Source of the DNA: Takakia lepidozioides
Lineage: Eukaryota > Streptophyta > Takakiopsida > Takakiales > Takakiaceae
Assembly: GCA_030704615.1 (NCBI GenBank)
Contig: CM060732.1
Coordinates: 69,609,053 to 69,669,052, forward strand
Length of the DNA: 60,000 bases
Reading direction: 5' to 3'
The translations under genes and the position numbers were made by a program. The notes under the pieces were generated by a model. That model saw only the letters and a program-made list of their open reading frames with translations. It did no database searches and was not told the origin of the DNA. Positions 1-11,200 of the stretch are shown here, piece after piece. Within the stretch, counting starts at the first letter, position 1; the number at the start of each line of letters is the position of its first letter.

Positions 1-1
1 G

Positions 2-126
2 CCTGAGTGGTTTGTGAGACATCACACTGTTGAGGATCAGGGAGAACAACAACAAGCTCACCATGATGACCCTCAACAGACAATGCTTATGAGTTCCATA
101 GGCAGGACACTTAATTTGTTGGGGGG
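2..126 (+). pseudogene. 5' part of an ORF split by the Mutator-like insertion
   Basis: The frame starting at base 2 is open without a stop up to the insertion point and reads into the target-site duplication as ...GRTLNLLG. The same frame resumes after the element (from 13827, TYVKSHVS...). Removing the element and one copy of the 10-bp duplication restores a continuous reading frame, so this is the upstream part of the coiled-coil ORF described at 13816-16030. The piece is Gln/His rich and runs off the left window edge. I recognise no domain in it. The downstream half also carries stop codons, so the gene was probably not functional even apart from the insertion. Confidence 0.7.
114..123. 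repeat. Left target-site duplication (ATTTGTTGGG)
   Basis: The 10-bp ATTTGTTGGG occurs directly repeated at 114-123 and 13816-13825, immediately outside the inverted termini of the Mutator-like element. One further G matches on both sides, so the true length is 10 or 11 bp. MULEs usually generate 8-11 bp duplications. The perfect match of the two copies suggests a fairly recent insertion. Confidence 0.8.
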
Positions 127-130
127 GGTT

Positions 131-345
131 GCTATTCCATGAGCTCATGAGCGGTGAGCTCATGAGCTCATGAGCGGGCATGGCTAACCCATGAGCCGCA
201 AAGTAACACACTTCGAATTTCGGCAGATTTTTTTCGGGCCAAAAACTATAAAATAATCAAAAATCGAAGATTTCCGCGCTCATGCTGGAAGTACTCCGCT
301 CATGAGTACCAGTGTACGCTCATGACTTGGAGCCCAGGCTCATGG
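131..345. repeat. Left terminal CTCATGAG motif cluster
   Basis: The palindrome GAGCTCATGAGC and its fragments (CTCATGAG, GCTCATG) recur about ten times here, densest at 138-177 and scattered to about 345. The same motif is clustered at the opposite end (13754-13802). Repeated short motifs just inside the ends are typical of transposase-binding regions. Binding itself is inference. Confidence 0.65.
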
Positions 346-389
346 ACCGCCAGGCCAGGTCATAGAATAACAGAATTCTGGGCAATAAC

Positions 390-860
390 GGCACCGAAAT
401 TATCCCAGAGGCAGAGACGCAAGCGGAATTAGGATCCGGGTTTGCAGACTCCGAAAACGCAATGGCGACCTATAACCGTGGATAGTACTATTGCAGAAGT
501 GCAGGATGGTTGGTTATAACGAGGCCGTAATTGGGAACAGGAAAAGAAATAGCGCGCTGAAGGCTCGGGAGTGAAGCCAACAACGGTGAAAGTAATTGGG
601 CTCTGCCAACCAAATACCCGGCTGCATCCTCCGGAATGCAGGCGATAACGGCGCCGAAATGGGCCCCGGAAACCAAATACTCGGCTGAAGCCACCGGAGA
701 GCAGCCGATAACGGCGCCGAAATTGGGTCCGGAAACCAAATACCCGGCTGAAGGCTGGGGATTGCAACCAATAACGGCGCCGAAATTGACCTGCGGAAAC
801 AAAATTCTCGGCTGAAGCTTCCGCACTCCATGTAATAACGGCGCCGAAATTGGGCGTCGG
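390..860. repeat. Left array of GGCGCC-centred palindromes, about 64-bp period
   Basis: Cores lie at about 390, 521, 585, 650, 713, 776 and 840 (first base of the six-base centre), giving intervals of 63-65 bp after the first. The best copies read ATAACGGCGCCGAAATT, an asymmetric variant of the fuller palindrome in the central arrays. Spacer sequence is also conserved (GGAAACCAAATACCCGGCTGAA and variants), so this is a true tandem repeat. Earlier units (around 521 and 585) are degenerate. Confidence 0.85.
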
Positions 861-972
861 AGAGCAAATACCCGCCTTACGGTGAGGGAGGCCTTGCTCT
901 CATTTTGCTCTTCACTCTTCTCTGTTGTGCCCATGTCCTCCCTGCTTTGAGTTCGTGTTGTGTCGTGAGGCC

Positions 973-1524
973 ATGTCGTGCCCGAATCACATCTATCGAC
1001 GCCAGACGGGAGTCATTTTCCCGAAAGCAGACGACATCATTGTCTTCCTGGATGTTTACAGGGAAGATCCTCGACTTGTCCAGCTGAGAGCAATGGAGTT
1101 TCTTCCAGGATTGCACGACTCTCCTGGACCCCGGCTGGGGAGCAGGTGGTTCCTACGCATCATGGACCTGGACTTTCCGCATGTGTGGGAGCCGAACAGA
1201 TCACGCACAGCGTTGCTGTATCGCTGGAATTGTTGCGAGTGGACGTATGATGAGTGCATAGGTGAAAACTTTACGCGTGGACGGACTGGCTCGGAAAGTG
1301 GGGACATTCTCTTCAGTTATGAGGATGAGGAGGAGGGGAACACAGGGCCCACTGTGAAAATGTCCTTCTACCAAGGGGGCGCTATCGATAAACACGACAT
1401 CCTCGTTAGTTTCAACCGGGCGACAGAAACCACTGACATTTTGTTCAAATATAGGCACCCGGTCACTCAGGAGGTCCTTGAGAGGCCAGTTCGAGTTCCT
1501 TCTTCTTGGGCGAGGGGACCATAG
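973..1524 (+). CDS. Small ORF of unknown function inside the MULE (183 aa)
   Basis: An uninterrupted frame starts at MSCPNHIYRR and ends at 1524. An upstream in-frame ATG at 925 would extend it to 199 aa, but the start at 973 removes a Cys-rich leader with no obvious role. The protein is soluble-looking, with an acidic patch (YEDEEEGN, about residue 117) and several Trp/Cys residues (WNCCEWTYDEC). I see no transmembrane segment and recognise no domain. It lies directly after the left palindrome array, in a region that is otherwise non-coding, and points toward the 3' end of the convergent transposase gene. A third small gene beside transposase and accessory gene is reminiscent of multi-gene VANDAL MULEs, but that is only an analogy of layout. 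Confidence 0.45.
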   Translation: MSCPNHIYRRQTGVIFPKADDIIVFLDVYREDPRLVQLRAMEFLPGLHDSPGPRLGSRWFLRIMDLDFPHVWEPNRSRTALLYRWNCCEWTYDECIGENFTRGRTGSESGDILFSYEDEEEGNTGPTVKMSFYQGGAIDKHDILVSFNRATETTDILFKYRHPVTQEVLERPVRVPSSWARGP

Positions 1525-1980
1525 GTCTTGCATGCTAGAGTAGACATGTTTCAACTTGCTGACACTCATGGCACATACATTTTCATTCAGAAATCAAGCA
1601 GCTTCCCTGTGCCATATGGGGAATATACAGGCTTCGATAATCTTCTGTTAATGTTATTTGCAATTCACTGCCAGTATGCTGGGACGTGTCCTTTGTCGTA
1701 TGGATTGCTGTTTGCACAAGGTGCAGTATGCAAATGCTGGAATGTGCAGTAGGACCCTTCCCACTGGGACACAGAACTAGCAATCTTGTAAAGGCATCAC
1801 ATTTGCAGAACAGTAACAATGTATTTGTAGCAAATTGGAGTCTTCTCATAAAGGTGGACGAAATTCACATGTAGCCATGGCGATGCGGCACCACCAAGTG
1901 TATAATTCCTCACAAAAAAATAGGGTGCAAGAAGATGAATGTAATATAATTGCCACTAACTCCTTCCCGAATGTGGAATG
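1525..1980. other. Intergenic stretch between the small ORF and the transposase 3' end
   Basis: It is AT-rich with only short ORFs that lack recognisable features. It presumably holds the convergent 3' untranslated regions of the small ORF and the transposase gene. Confidence 0.4.
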
Positions 1981-4900
1981 TCAAGCAGTCCGACCAGTAT
2001 CCTGCCGTAGGGCCTTGTGCAGCTCGTTGAAACTCAGTGTTGGAGCATGGATGAAGACGTCCACTGCGGATATGCAACTCATGCGCTTCATAAAAATGTA
2101 ATAAAGGTGTTTGCAGGGGACGTATGCTGCATTCCTCGATTCCATAACAAGGAAGTCCTCACAGTTACAAGCTGGGTACTGTGAAACCGTGATTGCATAC
2201 ACGACACTGCGCGCAGCAGACCCGGCTGTTGACAACTGAAATATGCGCCCCATCCCGGGGTGAGGAACATCCCTGCAACCTTGCACTATGCAGGGCATTG
2301 CAAGAGCGTTGGCCATCCTGGTGTCGTTCGCCTTTGTTGGTGGCCGCCGTCTTTTCAGTTTACCCCACCGATGGGTGGGCCAAGCTGCGGGGTCACCCAC
2401 CGGTATGCGGGGCGAAGAGCTTCTCGTGGGAGGAGGATGACGATTGGGAATTGGATTTCGTGGAACGTCTGTCCTCTCCACCAGTCGAAACCCTGCACTT
2501 CCTAGAGCGTCTGCCTCCTCCAGGGTAAGATCTGTACCACTTGCCACAGGCCAGACTGCCGGTGGTTCAGGCATGCCTTGTACACCATACTTGGGCTTGC
2601 CGAACACACACGACATGATGTCGTGCCTGCAGAACCAAAACTCCTTCAGTGTGGCCTCCACAAACTTTGCGCACACAAATCTCCCTGTGAAGCAAGGGGC
2701 AGGCACACCGCCCTGCGGGCTCCTCCGAATCATCTCATTGCATCTCTGGTTGGTGTCGACACGAACAGCACAACATTTGCCACGAAATGTCGGACGGGTC
2801 CGTGCAATTCTCCACTGCGAGGCCGACACATCTCGCTCCACGATTGGAATGTTGTATTGGGTAACGAAAACAGGAGCAGAATGCCCATCCTCGGCATGTT
2901 GTCCCGAGTCTGGCAGCGATTCCATGGATGCTGCAGGAGAGGGGGTACGAGTCCTGCTTCGTGGAGGCGTGGGACGCAACATCGTTGCGCCCCGAGGTTG
3001 AGTGCGGATGTTCATATCTGATCTCCATGAATCCCCATCCCCTCCGGGCATGTCCTCAATTCTTCTCTTCACCGGCCGGCTGCGGACATCGCCCTCCAGG
3101 CAGTTCCCCCGACTGTGTAACGGCGTTGACCTTATAGTTTCCCGCAATGCAGCAGTCCATTTTTTGGGATCGGTCGAACGATGCGCCGCCCTCATCAGCA
3201 TCTCCTGCCTGTCTGGTCCGATACCCCATTGCTTTCCTCCCAGAAACTGGTAGTAATGAGATTGTTGCATGATGGCCCTCACAATATCTTCTGTTGTTGC
3301 TGTCAACATGTCAACGAGATGTGCTGCAGAGGAAGCACGCCAGGAAGAGTGCACCGATTCGGCCATGTTCGTCGTCGGCATATCCGTGTCATCCTCCAAG
3401 CTCATGTCCTGTTGAAGGAAATTAGATATGTCACTGATTGTGGAGAATGTCCAAGCACAAAACAGAACAATTGTCAAGTACAGAAATGTGTTACCTGTCT
3501 CATGTAGTCTCCAAACTGGCGGAATCTATAATGCCACCACGCAAGCCACGTTTGCAGTTCTGGCTGATCTTTCACATCCACTGCCCCTGAAGACACCCAC
3601 CAGGCGCGTATGGTTGCAAACTCGGTCTCCGCCTCGTCGATGGAATTCGCATTTTTCCACGCTAGGCACATACTGATATGATCCTGCCGGTGGCGTGACG
3701 CCACGAACCTTTTCGTGTTTTGCGTCAAACTCTGCATGAAGTGGAACCCGCAAGATCTCTCCTTTCCTTCCATTGGAGTCTTTGGGTCGTCCCCATATAC
3801 CCTCCTAACTGCAGCCCAGTTTGCCTGGGCATTGTCAGCCATGAAGCCCCTAAAATCGGGAGGGGGCAACTTGGCTCTCGCCATTTGCTCATTAATGCCG
3901 CGCCACATATGCAACTCCGAATCTGTGTCTTCTCCCTTCATTTCGCAGATAGCAATGGTCATCAACTTTCTGCAATGTGGGTCGTATACATGTGCCCCCA
4001 TTGTCACCCAATCGTGGTTGGTAATTCGCCGGATGTGGTCAAACATGACCCAACAATTTGAGAGGTCTCCACTGGTCATCCGCTTCACCAAATCGACGCC
4101 GCTCCCCGGTCCGCACGTTGACATCTTAAATATGAAGCACCTGTCCATCTCCGAGCCTTGACCAGGAAAGAAGCTGCCTTGGATGAAGTCGTAGCCGCAT
4201 GTGCGTTTCACTTCCAAGATGGAGTGCATGTCTGATCCTCTTCCGATTCGTTTCTTGCAGCTGACAATGTGGTTCCTGACATTGGGGCTGCACACATGGG
4301 AGACAGCTTCCAGCAGGTCCTTCATGTCCCCCTCGCCCAGCTTCTCTCTTGTGCTTCCGTCCTCCGACATTATTCTGCCAATTGCAATCCTATGTGCCGA
4401 TGCGAGCTGTATCTGCTTTGGTTTTGCACCCGGCCTCAACCTCACCTCCTCCTTGATAATATCCTGGGCTTGTTGAAAAGCGACTCTGCAATTGCCTCTG
4501 GCGAGGGGGTGCTCATGCTTTCCGATGTGAATGCATGCTCTGGTGCACGCTGGGCCGACGGTCCCGACGTAGTACTGCTTGGCGTTGCACACTGCCATGC
4601 ACGTAGGGGCTGCGTTGCAATGGGCACACTTGAACGTCCCTGCAGGAACTCTACCTTGAGGCCAAAATGGGGTCGACGAATTGCCAATCCAGTCAGTCTC
4701 ATTCCTGGTGCCTTTGCTAGTGTAATGGTAACATGTGCTCGAGAAACATTTAAGATGCCCAGCACACAATACATATCTCACTCGAACTCCATCACCCAGG
4801 TTGGACGATGAAGTTTTGGTGACACACCAAGGGTGGCCGTCATGTTTCCTGTTCATTCCTGCGAGCATGCCGTCTGGGCCTGCGCCTGCCGGCACTGGAG

Positions 4901-5579
4901 GGAACTCGTAGATAGCATTCCCATCCACAACATCAGGCAAAAATTCCACAGAATGGATTGGAGTTTTGTCGTAATCAAGCCTAAGAAGGTCACTGGAGCG
5001 GGAACCCGTTGTCTTCATCCTCCGCAATATGTCGATTACTGAGCGGACGGAAGTTGAGTCGGACGGTGTATGCTGAACACTCCTAGTGACGGACGACTTC
5101 GAAACATACGATGGAAGGACCATACAGTCTTCATCGTCACTGGATAAGTCCTGGACGACTGTTTCCCTGTTTTCCTGGATTTCCCTTTTCACATGTTTGG
5201 GCTTCTCTGCTTGTGAAGAGGTGCCCACATCCTTCACATCTTGCACCCCAGACCCTCTTGTGGAAGGAGGATCAACCAAGTTCCAGCGTGGGAACTCTTT
5301 AGGCACGATTTCACCAATGGCACTGTACCGGATGGATTCAGAAGCTGGGAGCCGCCACTCTTTGCCTTTTCCGAAATCTGCATGCAGAATGACGGCACTT
5401 TCCAGAAAATTTCCATAAGCATCCTTCGTCTCCTCTTCCAAAAACACCGTTCCAGGGCGGAGCCCGAACTTCACACACAAGTACTGCTCAGTGACAATCG
5501 CAAATCCTTGGTCGCAGGGTATTTTAGCTTTCAGAGAATCAGGATGGAAGTACACGTTGACCCAAACACGGGAGTCCAT
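1981..5579 (-). CDS. MULE-like transposase with Cys/His zinc finger, DDE core and SWIM finger (two exons, 1170 aa)
   Basis: Exon 1 (5579-3495) and exon 2 (3408-1981) join in phase across an 86-bp intron with canonical ends (GTAACA...CAACAG). This turns ...DYMRQ into DMSLEDD without a stop. The start chosen is MDSRVWVNVY; a splice acceptor (CTCATTGCAG) lies just upstream, so an extra 5' exon is possible. Order of domains: acidic, Ser-rich N-terminus; a Cys/His cluster around residues 250-375 of GCM/WRKY type ending in HIGKHEHP; a DDE core (MFDHI, then MADNAQANW with CGFHF, then a Glu near EAETEF) around 470-665; an EAxVHSS-like segment (NMAESVHSSW); and near the C-terminus a SWIM finger, CNC...CKH, at about 1109-1128. 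These are the hallmarks of Mutator-superfamily transposases. No internal stop is seen, so the gene may be intact. It is divergent from the accessory gene, with the palindrome arrays upstream of its start. Confidence 0.75.
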
Positions 5580-5773
5580 TTTGAAGACGGGACCTCTCGG
5601 TATGCTCCGCAGCGAAGTCCTGCAATGAGAAGAGTGTGTCCTACCTAATAACACAAATGATTTTCTGGAGGATTCCGTATCCAACATGATGGGTGATCAG
5701 TGCACGTAAAGATGAAGGTGTGTAACGTACGTTAAAAAAACGGACGAAAACAGCAAGTTCACATCGGATATTT

Positions 5774-6729
5774 GGTGCCTGAATTGTAATGTACAACCAC
5801 TTGGGGTACAATAAATCAGGCCTTCCCATGAATTTCGGCACCGAAATCTGGATGAACATCTCTGTCATGTAACAGCTTTGGAAGCCAAGGGATGAATTCT
5901 GGCAACAGAAATCGTAATTTGTTTACCTCATAAAACTGACCAAGCACCCAACGGATGGATTTCGGTGCCGAAATTCGGATGAACTTCTTCTTCATTAAAT
6001 TGTATCTGCACATATGGGTTGAATTTAGATGCCAAAATACGGATAAATGTGTTCCTGATTACAGTCGTGATTGACCACGTGTCCGGATATCGGTGCCGAC
6101 TTCCGAATGACAGTAATCCTGATTCGGCAGAATGGATGTATTTCGGCGCCGAAATTCATTCTTCATCTCCTTTTCCGACCCTAATTCTGCTGCCCTGCGT
6201 ATGGATTTCGGTGCCAGAATTCATCGGAAGTCCTTTCTGTTTTTATTTTTCTTTGCGACAGATGAACTTTGGCGCCGAATCTCATCCAAGTACTCCCTTT
6301 TAATTTCCCTTTTTCTTCGAGAGCAATGAATTTCGGCGCCGAAATCAAACCAAAATCCTCTCGATTTTTTTTTTTCCTTCGCGAGCATTGAATTTCGGCG
6401 CCGAAATTCATTCCAAGTCCAGGAGATATTTTTTATTTTCCTTCGCGAGCAATGAATTTCGGCGTCGAAATTCATACGAAGTCCTCCAGAAATTTTTTTT
6501 TCCTTCGCGAGCAATGAATTTCGGCGCCGAAATTCAGACGACTTCATCCCTCCAAATTCTTTTCAGGGTTTTAGCGGCGGATTTCGGCGCCGAAATTCAT
6601 CCAATGCCTTCCCTCCAATATTTATTTTTCTTTGAAATGGATCAATTTCGGCGCCGAAATTCATCCTTACTGTCCGCAATGAGTAACTCTAATATTACAT
6701 TTTCTATGCGACGGATGAATTTCGGCGCC
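5774..6729. repeat. Central palindrome array A, 16 sites at about 63-64 bp
   Basis: Six-base cores (GGCGCC or one- to two-base variants) start at 5774, 5837, 5901, 5964, 6028, 6092, 6145, 6210, 6271, 6335, 6397, 6461, 6523, 6586, 6650 and 6724. Intervals are 63, 64, 63, 64, 64, 53, 65, 61, 64, 62, 64, 62, 63, 64 and 74. The full site is the 18-bp perfect palindrome AATTTCGGCGCCGAAATT. Spacers are short-pyrimidine rich (TTTTTTCCTTCGCGAGCAATG type). The array begins upstream of the transposase start and would lie in its promoter region. Confidence 0.9.
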
Positions 6730-7091
6730 GAAATTCGTCCAAACCCGGCACTTACTTTTTGGTTTTGGATGATAATTTTCCGTAAATCTTTGGAAATACC
6801 CCGTTCCGACGAATATAACAGGAATATTCTGCATTTAATGGAGAAATCGGCATATTAAACCACTTCTGTCAAAATTAATTGCATTTTAGCCGTTTTTTTT
6901 TCGTTTGAAACCGACAGTATCCATGAAGTGGTCTTTTTCGCACGGGACGTTGCCGCACATAAAGTATAATTTCGGCGCCGAAATTATAGTTAAATGTCCA
7001 GAAATGGCAAGTCCAACAGTCATGGACAGCATCCGTCAGGGGCAATGATGGCGGCAAAGCATAGCATCGTGCAGATTTAATCTTCGCTCTG
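6730..7091. other. Spacer between the two central arrays, one isolated palindrome
   Basis: It contains one perfect copy (core 6974-6979) in otherwise AT-rich sequence without a convincing ORF. Confidence 0.6.
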
Positions 7092-7545
7092 GATGAATTT
7101 CGGCGCCGAAATATGGATGATTTCACCTCGTCTACGCGCGGACGCTCATATTCGTAATGAATTGCGGCGCCGAAATATGGATGGAATGTGCCGAAGTGCA
7201 GCCGTTTCCGTTGTCCCGGAATTGATTCCGGCTCCGATATCCCACCGACAGGTTTGCTCATGACGAATGAGGACTTGCGAAGCGATGAATTTCGGCGCCG
7301 AAATATGGATGATTTCACCTCGTCTACGCGTGGACGGACATATTCGTAATGAATTTCGGCGCCGAAATATGGATGAAATGTGCCGAAGTGCAGCCGTTTC
7401 CGTTGTCCCGGAATTAATTCCGGCTCCGATATCCCACCGACAGGTTTGCTCATGACGAATGAGGACTTGGAAAGCGATGAATTGCGGCGCCGAAATTTGT
7501 AAGTTTGTGTATGAAAGCACTTGAATAGGATGAATTTCGGCGCCG
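7092..7545. repeat. Central palindrome array B with exact 64-bp spacing and a 192-bp duplication
   Basis: Cores start at 7102, 7166, 7230, 7294, 7358, 7422, 7486 and 7539, giving six successive intervals of exactly 64 bp and then one of 53. Bases 7092-7283 and 7284-7475 are a tandem duplication of 192 bp (three 64-bp units) with only a handful of mismatches. Every third site is a weaker variant with the core GGCTCC (ATTCCGGCTCCGATAT). A further degenerate copy lies at 7697. Confidence 0.9.
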
Positions 7546-7702
7546 AAATTCATCCGTCCGCTGATGAAACGTACCGACCTGACTGTTGAATGTCATATGC
7601 AGGCGATTTTCATGGCGGTTGGGTTTCATGATGTGCGGATATTTCATTCAATGCCGGCTGCTCCGGGAACCGCATCCGGTGAACGGAACGTATTTCGGTG
7701 CC

Positions 7703-8217
7703 GCAATTCGGATAAACCGTCATACACTGGTGGCTGGAACTGGCACGCGTCGTGTTCCAGTCGACTTCATCCGTGCGAACGTGTCAGGGGTCACAATCTC
7801 TTCATCACCCATACGGCAGAAAGTGGTGGACGGTGGCAACGCTTCGGGAGACGTGGCTGCTTACGCATCTGCTCGTGCATAGTGGTTGCATGTTCCACCG
7901 CTTCGCTCTCTCGCTCCTTGCCCTTCTGCAGTGACGTTCTCCTGCGTTTCCTCTCCTTATGCGGCATAGTGGTAGCATAGAGTTTGTGGAAGGTCAGGCA
8001 ACTCCGGCAAAGAGGAGGACGCGGGATTTTGGGAAGCCGCCGACGACACGACTTAAGCTCCGTCTCATGCATGAAATGCAGACGTCGTTATCCGGAGACT
8101 CGGATCGCCCACCAGTGAGAGATTCGTGCTTCGCGGATGTGAAGCACTCCATACGCAATATTCCTTTGACACCTTTGTTTTGGCGTGCAGTGTCTCATGT
8201 TTTCCTGTTTGTTTGAC
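7703..8217. promoter_or_regulatory. Probable 5' region of the accessory gene
   Basis: No recognisable coding domain. It lies between the last palindrome and the chosen start of the plus-strand gene. A possible splice acceptor (TGGCGTGCAG, ending 8190) suggests that part of it may be a 5' untranslated exon plus intron. Confidence 0.35.
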
Positions 8218-11200
8218 ATGGGAGCTGGGGAGGGATCGCAGGGGGGCGAGGCAACACAGTCAACTTTGGATACTCCTGCCCGGGTGCTGCGCTCACAAGG
8301 TGGAAGTGCATCGAGGCAGACGAGTCCTCATTCAACACCTCAGATATCGCCTCCGAAAAGCCCACCTAGAGTTCGGAAGCCGAGAAAGCAGAAGGAGCCC
8401 ATGGCTTCGCCAGTAAAACCCCTAGGGAGACTGGAAGCGGAGGTATTGGGTTTGCAGTCAATTTCAGAAAACACAGATGCGGTGGAGGCCGCTGGAGATG
8501 TGGGAGTCGGATCTGCAGAAGGGCGGCCCATTCAACTGACAGAAGGAGAGGACGATAACGTGGTACGACTTGGCGACGATCAGAACCTGCTGGATCTTGC
8601 GGAGGAGCAAAACCTCCAGGATAGTACACAGGCTGGTGAGAGGGGTGAGGGAAGTGACAGAGGTGATACAAGTAAGAAACTGGTGGCGGGTATGCTCATG
8701 AGCGCACGAGACATGAACATAGCAGCAAACAGGTTGCTGGCAGAGACTCATAGCAACATAGGCCGCGTTTTGGGCTCCATGGTGTATCCCGAGAACCTTA
8801 AAGTTCCTTTGTGTCGCATGGTAAGCCTTCCAGTTGTAAGGCAAGCACTGCCAGGGGATATCGATCGACTGAAGCACAACTTCAGAGAAGGGTACAGACG
8901 GGGGTCGGCAGCATTCTACGTTTCCATTGAGAATGACCAGGGTGTCACAAGGGGCCCCACTGCAGAGGAGCTTCAGAATTGGGGCCCCCACTGGCACACT
9001 GTTAATGCCGAGTTTGAAGCCTATTGAAGACTAATCCCACATTCGCACACATGGAAGGGAAGATGTTCTTCGTTTGGGACGGGAACCACAGGATGCTTGC
9101 CTGGACAGAGTACATTGCTGAAATGCATCCGCAAGATATCAGTTGGCATTACATGGTGGACTGCATTGTCGTGAAGGTGGACGTCAGGGACAGAGGACTG
9201 TTGAAGGGTGCCATGGCGGATATAAATCTGTAAGTATACAATTACATCCTTGTGTACTGCCTATTGCGGCGCCGAAATAGGCAATGTTCACCACTGTCAT
9301 GCACTCTATGAATTGGAAATTGGATTGCTGTGCCGAAATCATATTTTCATGTTGTTTTTTTTCCATGGCAGGGTAACAGAGAGGGCCTTCGTGGAAACTC
9401 ATCTGGCACATACGCTCTACAGAGTGCAAGAAGTGGGGACAGCTCCGCTGACGGACTTCCAAAAGTCCCTCGATCCCGAGCTGTACAGGAAGTCCCTAGC
9501 GAAAGCAGATCGCACCTGGTACCGACCAACACTGGACGCCATGGTGGAGATCCTCTATTCGGTGAGGTTCATCTCAAATTTCAGTATCAATTTAATGTTA
9601 TTTGTTGCAAGGATCCGTGGCCTGACTATATCTGCTGGGTATGGGAATGCAGACGAACATCAGGGATGACTTGGCCTATGCCAAAAGGCAGTTCTTTGAG
9701 AATGATGCCCCCAACAAGGCGGACGCGTCGATAGAGAGTCATATTGTGCAGGCAGGGAAGCAATCCCGGACCAAGTACAGGTCCAAACTTGTTAAGCAAG
9801 TTGCAATCGCTGACCCTGGTCTTGGTGCCGAGTTCCTGGCGGAGATAGGACTGCATTACTCCAGACCCATGAAACCGGAAATGTCCATGGAGAAACTTCA
9901 TCACATCGCAGTGTCCTGTGTTGAGCCGGCGGAGAAGGTAAGCATGTGTTTATTCTTGTTTTGTGACTTCTCGCGATTCTTATGTTGGAGCTCTTGTCTG
10001 ACCGATGTGAGGTGGCTGCAGACGAGGTGGCTGCGAATCTGGAACGGCCATACAAACACGAAGCTGCTGTACCACTTTCCCATCGAGCCAACAGACGACA
10101 AAATGAACGACTGGCTCAATGTCATGACTTGGTGGCATCAGGTATAATTTTCTCCTATTCTGTGTTGGACATCGTCGCAATTTCAAAATCATGAATGTTT
10201 TGGAAACCTGCCATGATGCAGGTACTGACCCACGCCCAGGAGCAATTGGACTGCAACACCACCACTTTCAAGTTACAGATCGACTGGACGAAGCCTGAGA
10301 CAATGGAGAACTACGTGCAGTCGTGGCGAGGGCGCTTCGCAAACCTCTTTTTCAGAGAAATTGCAAAGGCAAGACGCAGCGTATACATCGAAGAGCAGGA
10401 GGGTGCCGACAAAGCGGCAATGCGTGTCCTGTTCAGGTAATCTGCTGACAATGCATCCCCCTATTTGCAGTTTAGATGATTTGGTTAAGCAGCGATGGAT
10501 ATTGCGGCGCCGAAATATACCTCTGCAAGATGTGAGTTCTGGGTAATTGGGGCACGGTCCACTCCGTATTTCGGTGCCGAAATACCTTGTGCATTGACAA
10601 CTTCCACTTGCATGATGCATCGGTAGAATGATTTTTGTTGAACTGCCTCGTGATTGCAGGTACATAAACTTTGCACTCATTCCGTCCGGAGCCATTCAAA
10701 GGGTTCCACCATTCTTCCTGGCGTGGAGGACACCTGGAGGTCGTGGAACGATGTACACAGAAGTAATGGCGAAGGAGTGGCATGCCGAGCATTTGGTAAA
10801 CTGCCCCTGGTATGTGGATCTCCCAAGTGGGACCGTTGACCTCTCGGAGGTTAACTTGAAGAAGGAAGCGAATGCCAGGGCTATGAAGGCGCAATCGGAT
10901 CCCCAACCAGAGGACGCGGAAAGACTGAAAGCAGAGGAGGCAGCCAAGCAGAAAGCACTGAGAAAGTCAGCCAAGGCGGCAGCGTTGGCGAAGGAGCAGA
11001 TGGAGAAGCAGGCAGCTGAGCAGCCCAAGGACAGGAAGAAAAGAACGCGCAAACAGGGGCAAGAGACGAAGACCCCCACACCCAAGAAGAAGAAGCAGCA
11101 AAACAGTCAGCCAGATGAGGAGGATTCGGACGACGATTTCCAGCAGGAAAACACCCAGGGGGCCACACCTCGTCCGAAAATTCACAAGGGCCAGCGCTCC

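Noticed and set aside
488-934. Minus-strand ORF of 148 residues over the left array
   Set aside because: It is a translation of the 64-bp repeat units, with repeating motifs (FGAVIGC) reflecting the DNA repeat. No sign of a real protein.
5774-7545. CRISPR-like array (regular repeats with similar-length spacers)
   Set aside because: The spacers are themselves related and low-complexity, the repeat is a short palindrome, the locus lies between transposase genes of a eukaryotic element, and there are no cas genes.
6221-7553. Several minus- and plus-strand ORFs in the central arrays with NFGAEI or FRRRNS repeats
   Set aside because: They are translations of the palindrome (AATTTCGGCGCCGAAATT) in different frames, not genes.
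8690-8712. GCTCATGAGC inside the accessory gene as another terminal motif
   Set aside because: It encodes part of a continuous frame (MLMSARD), and a single copy is expected by chance.
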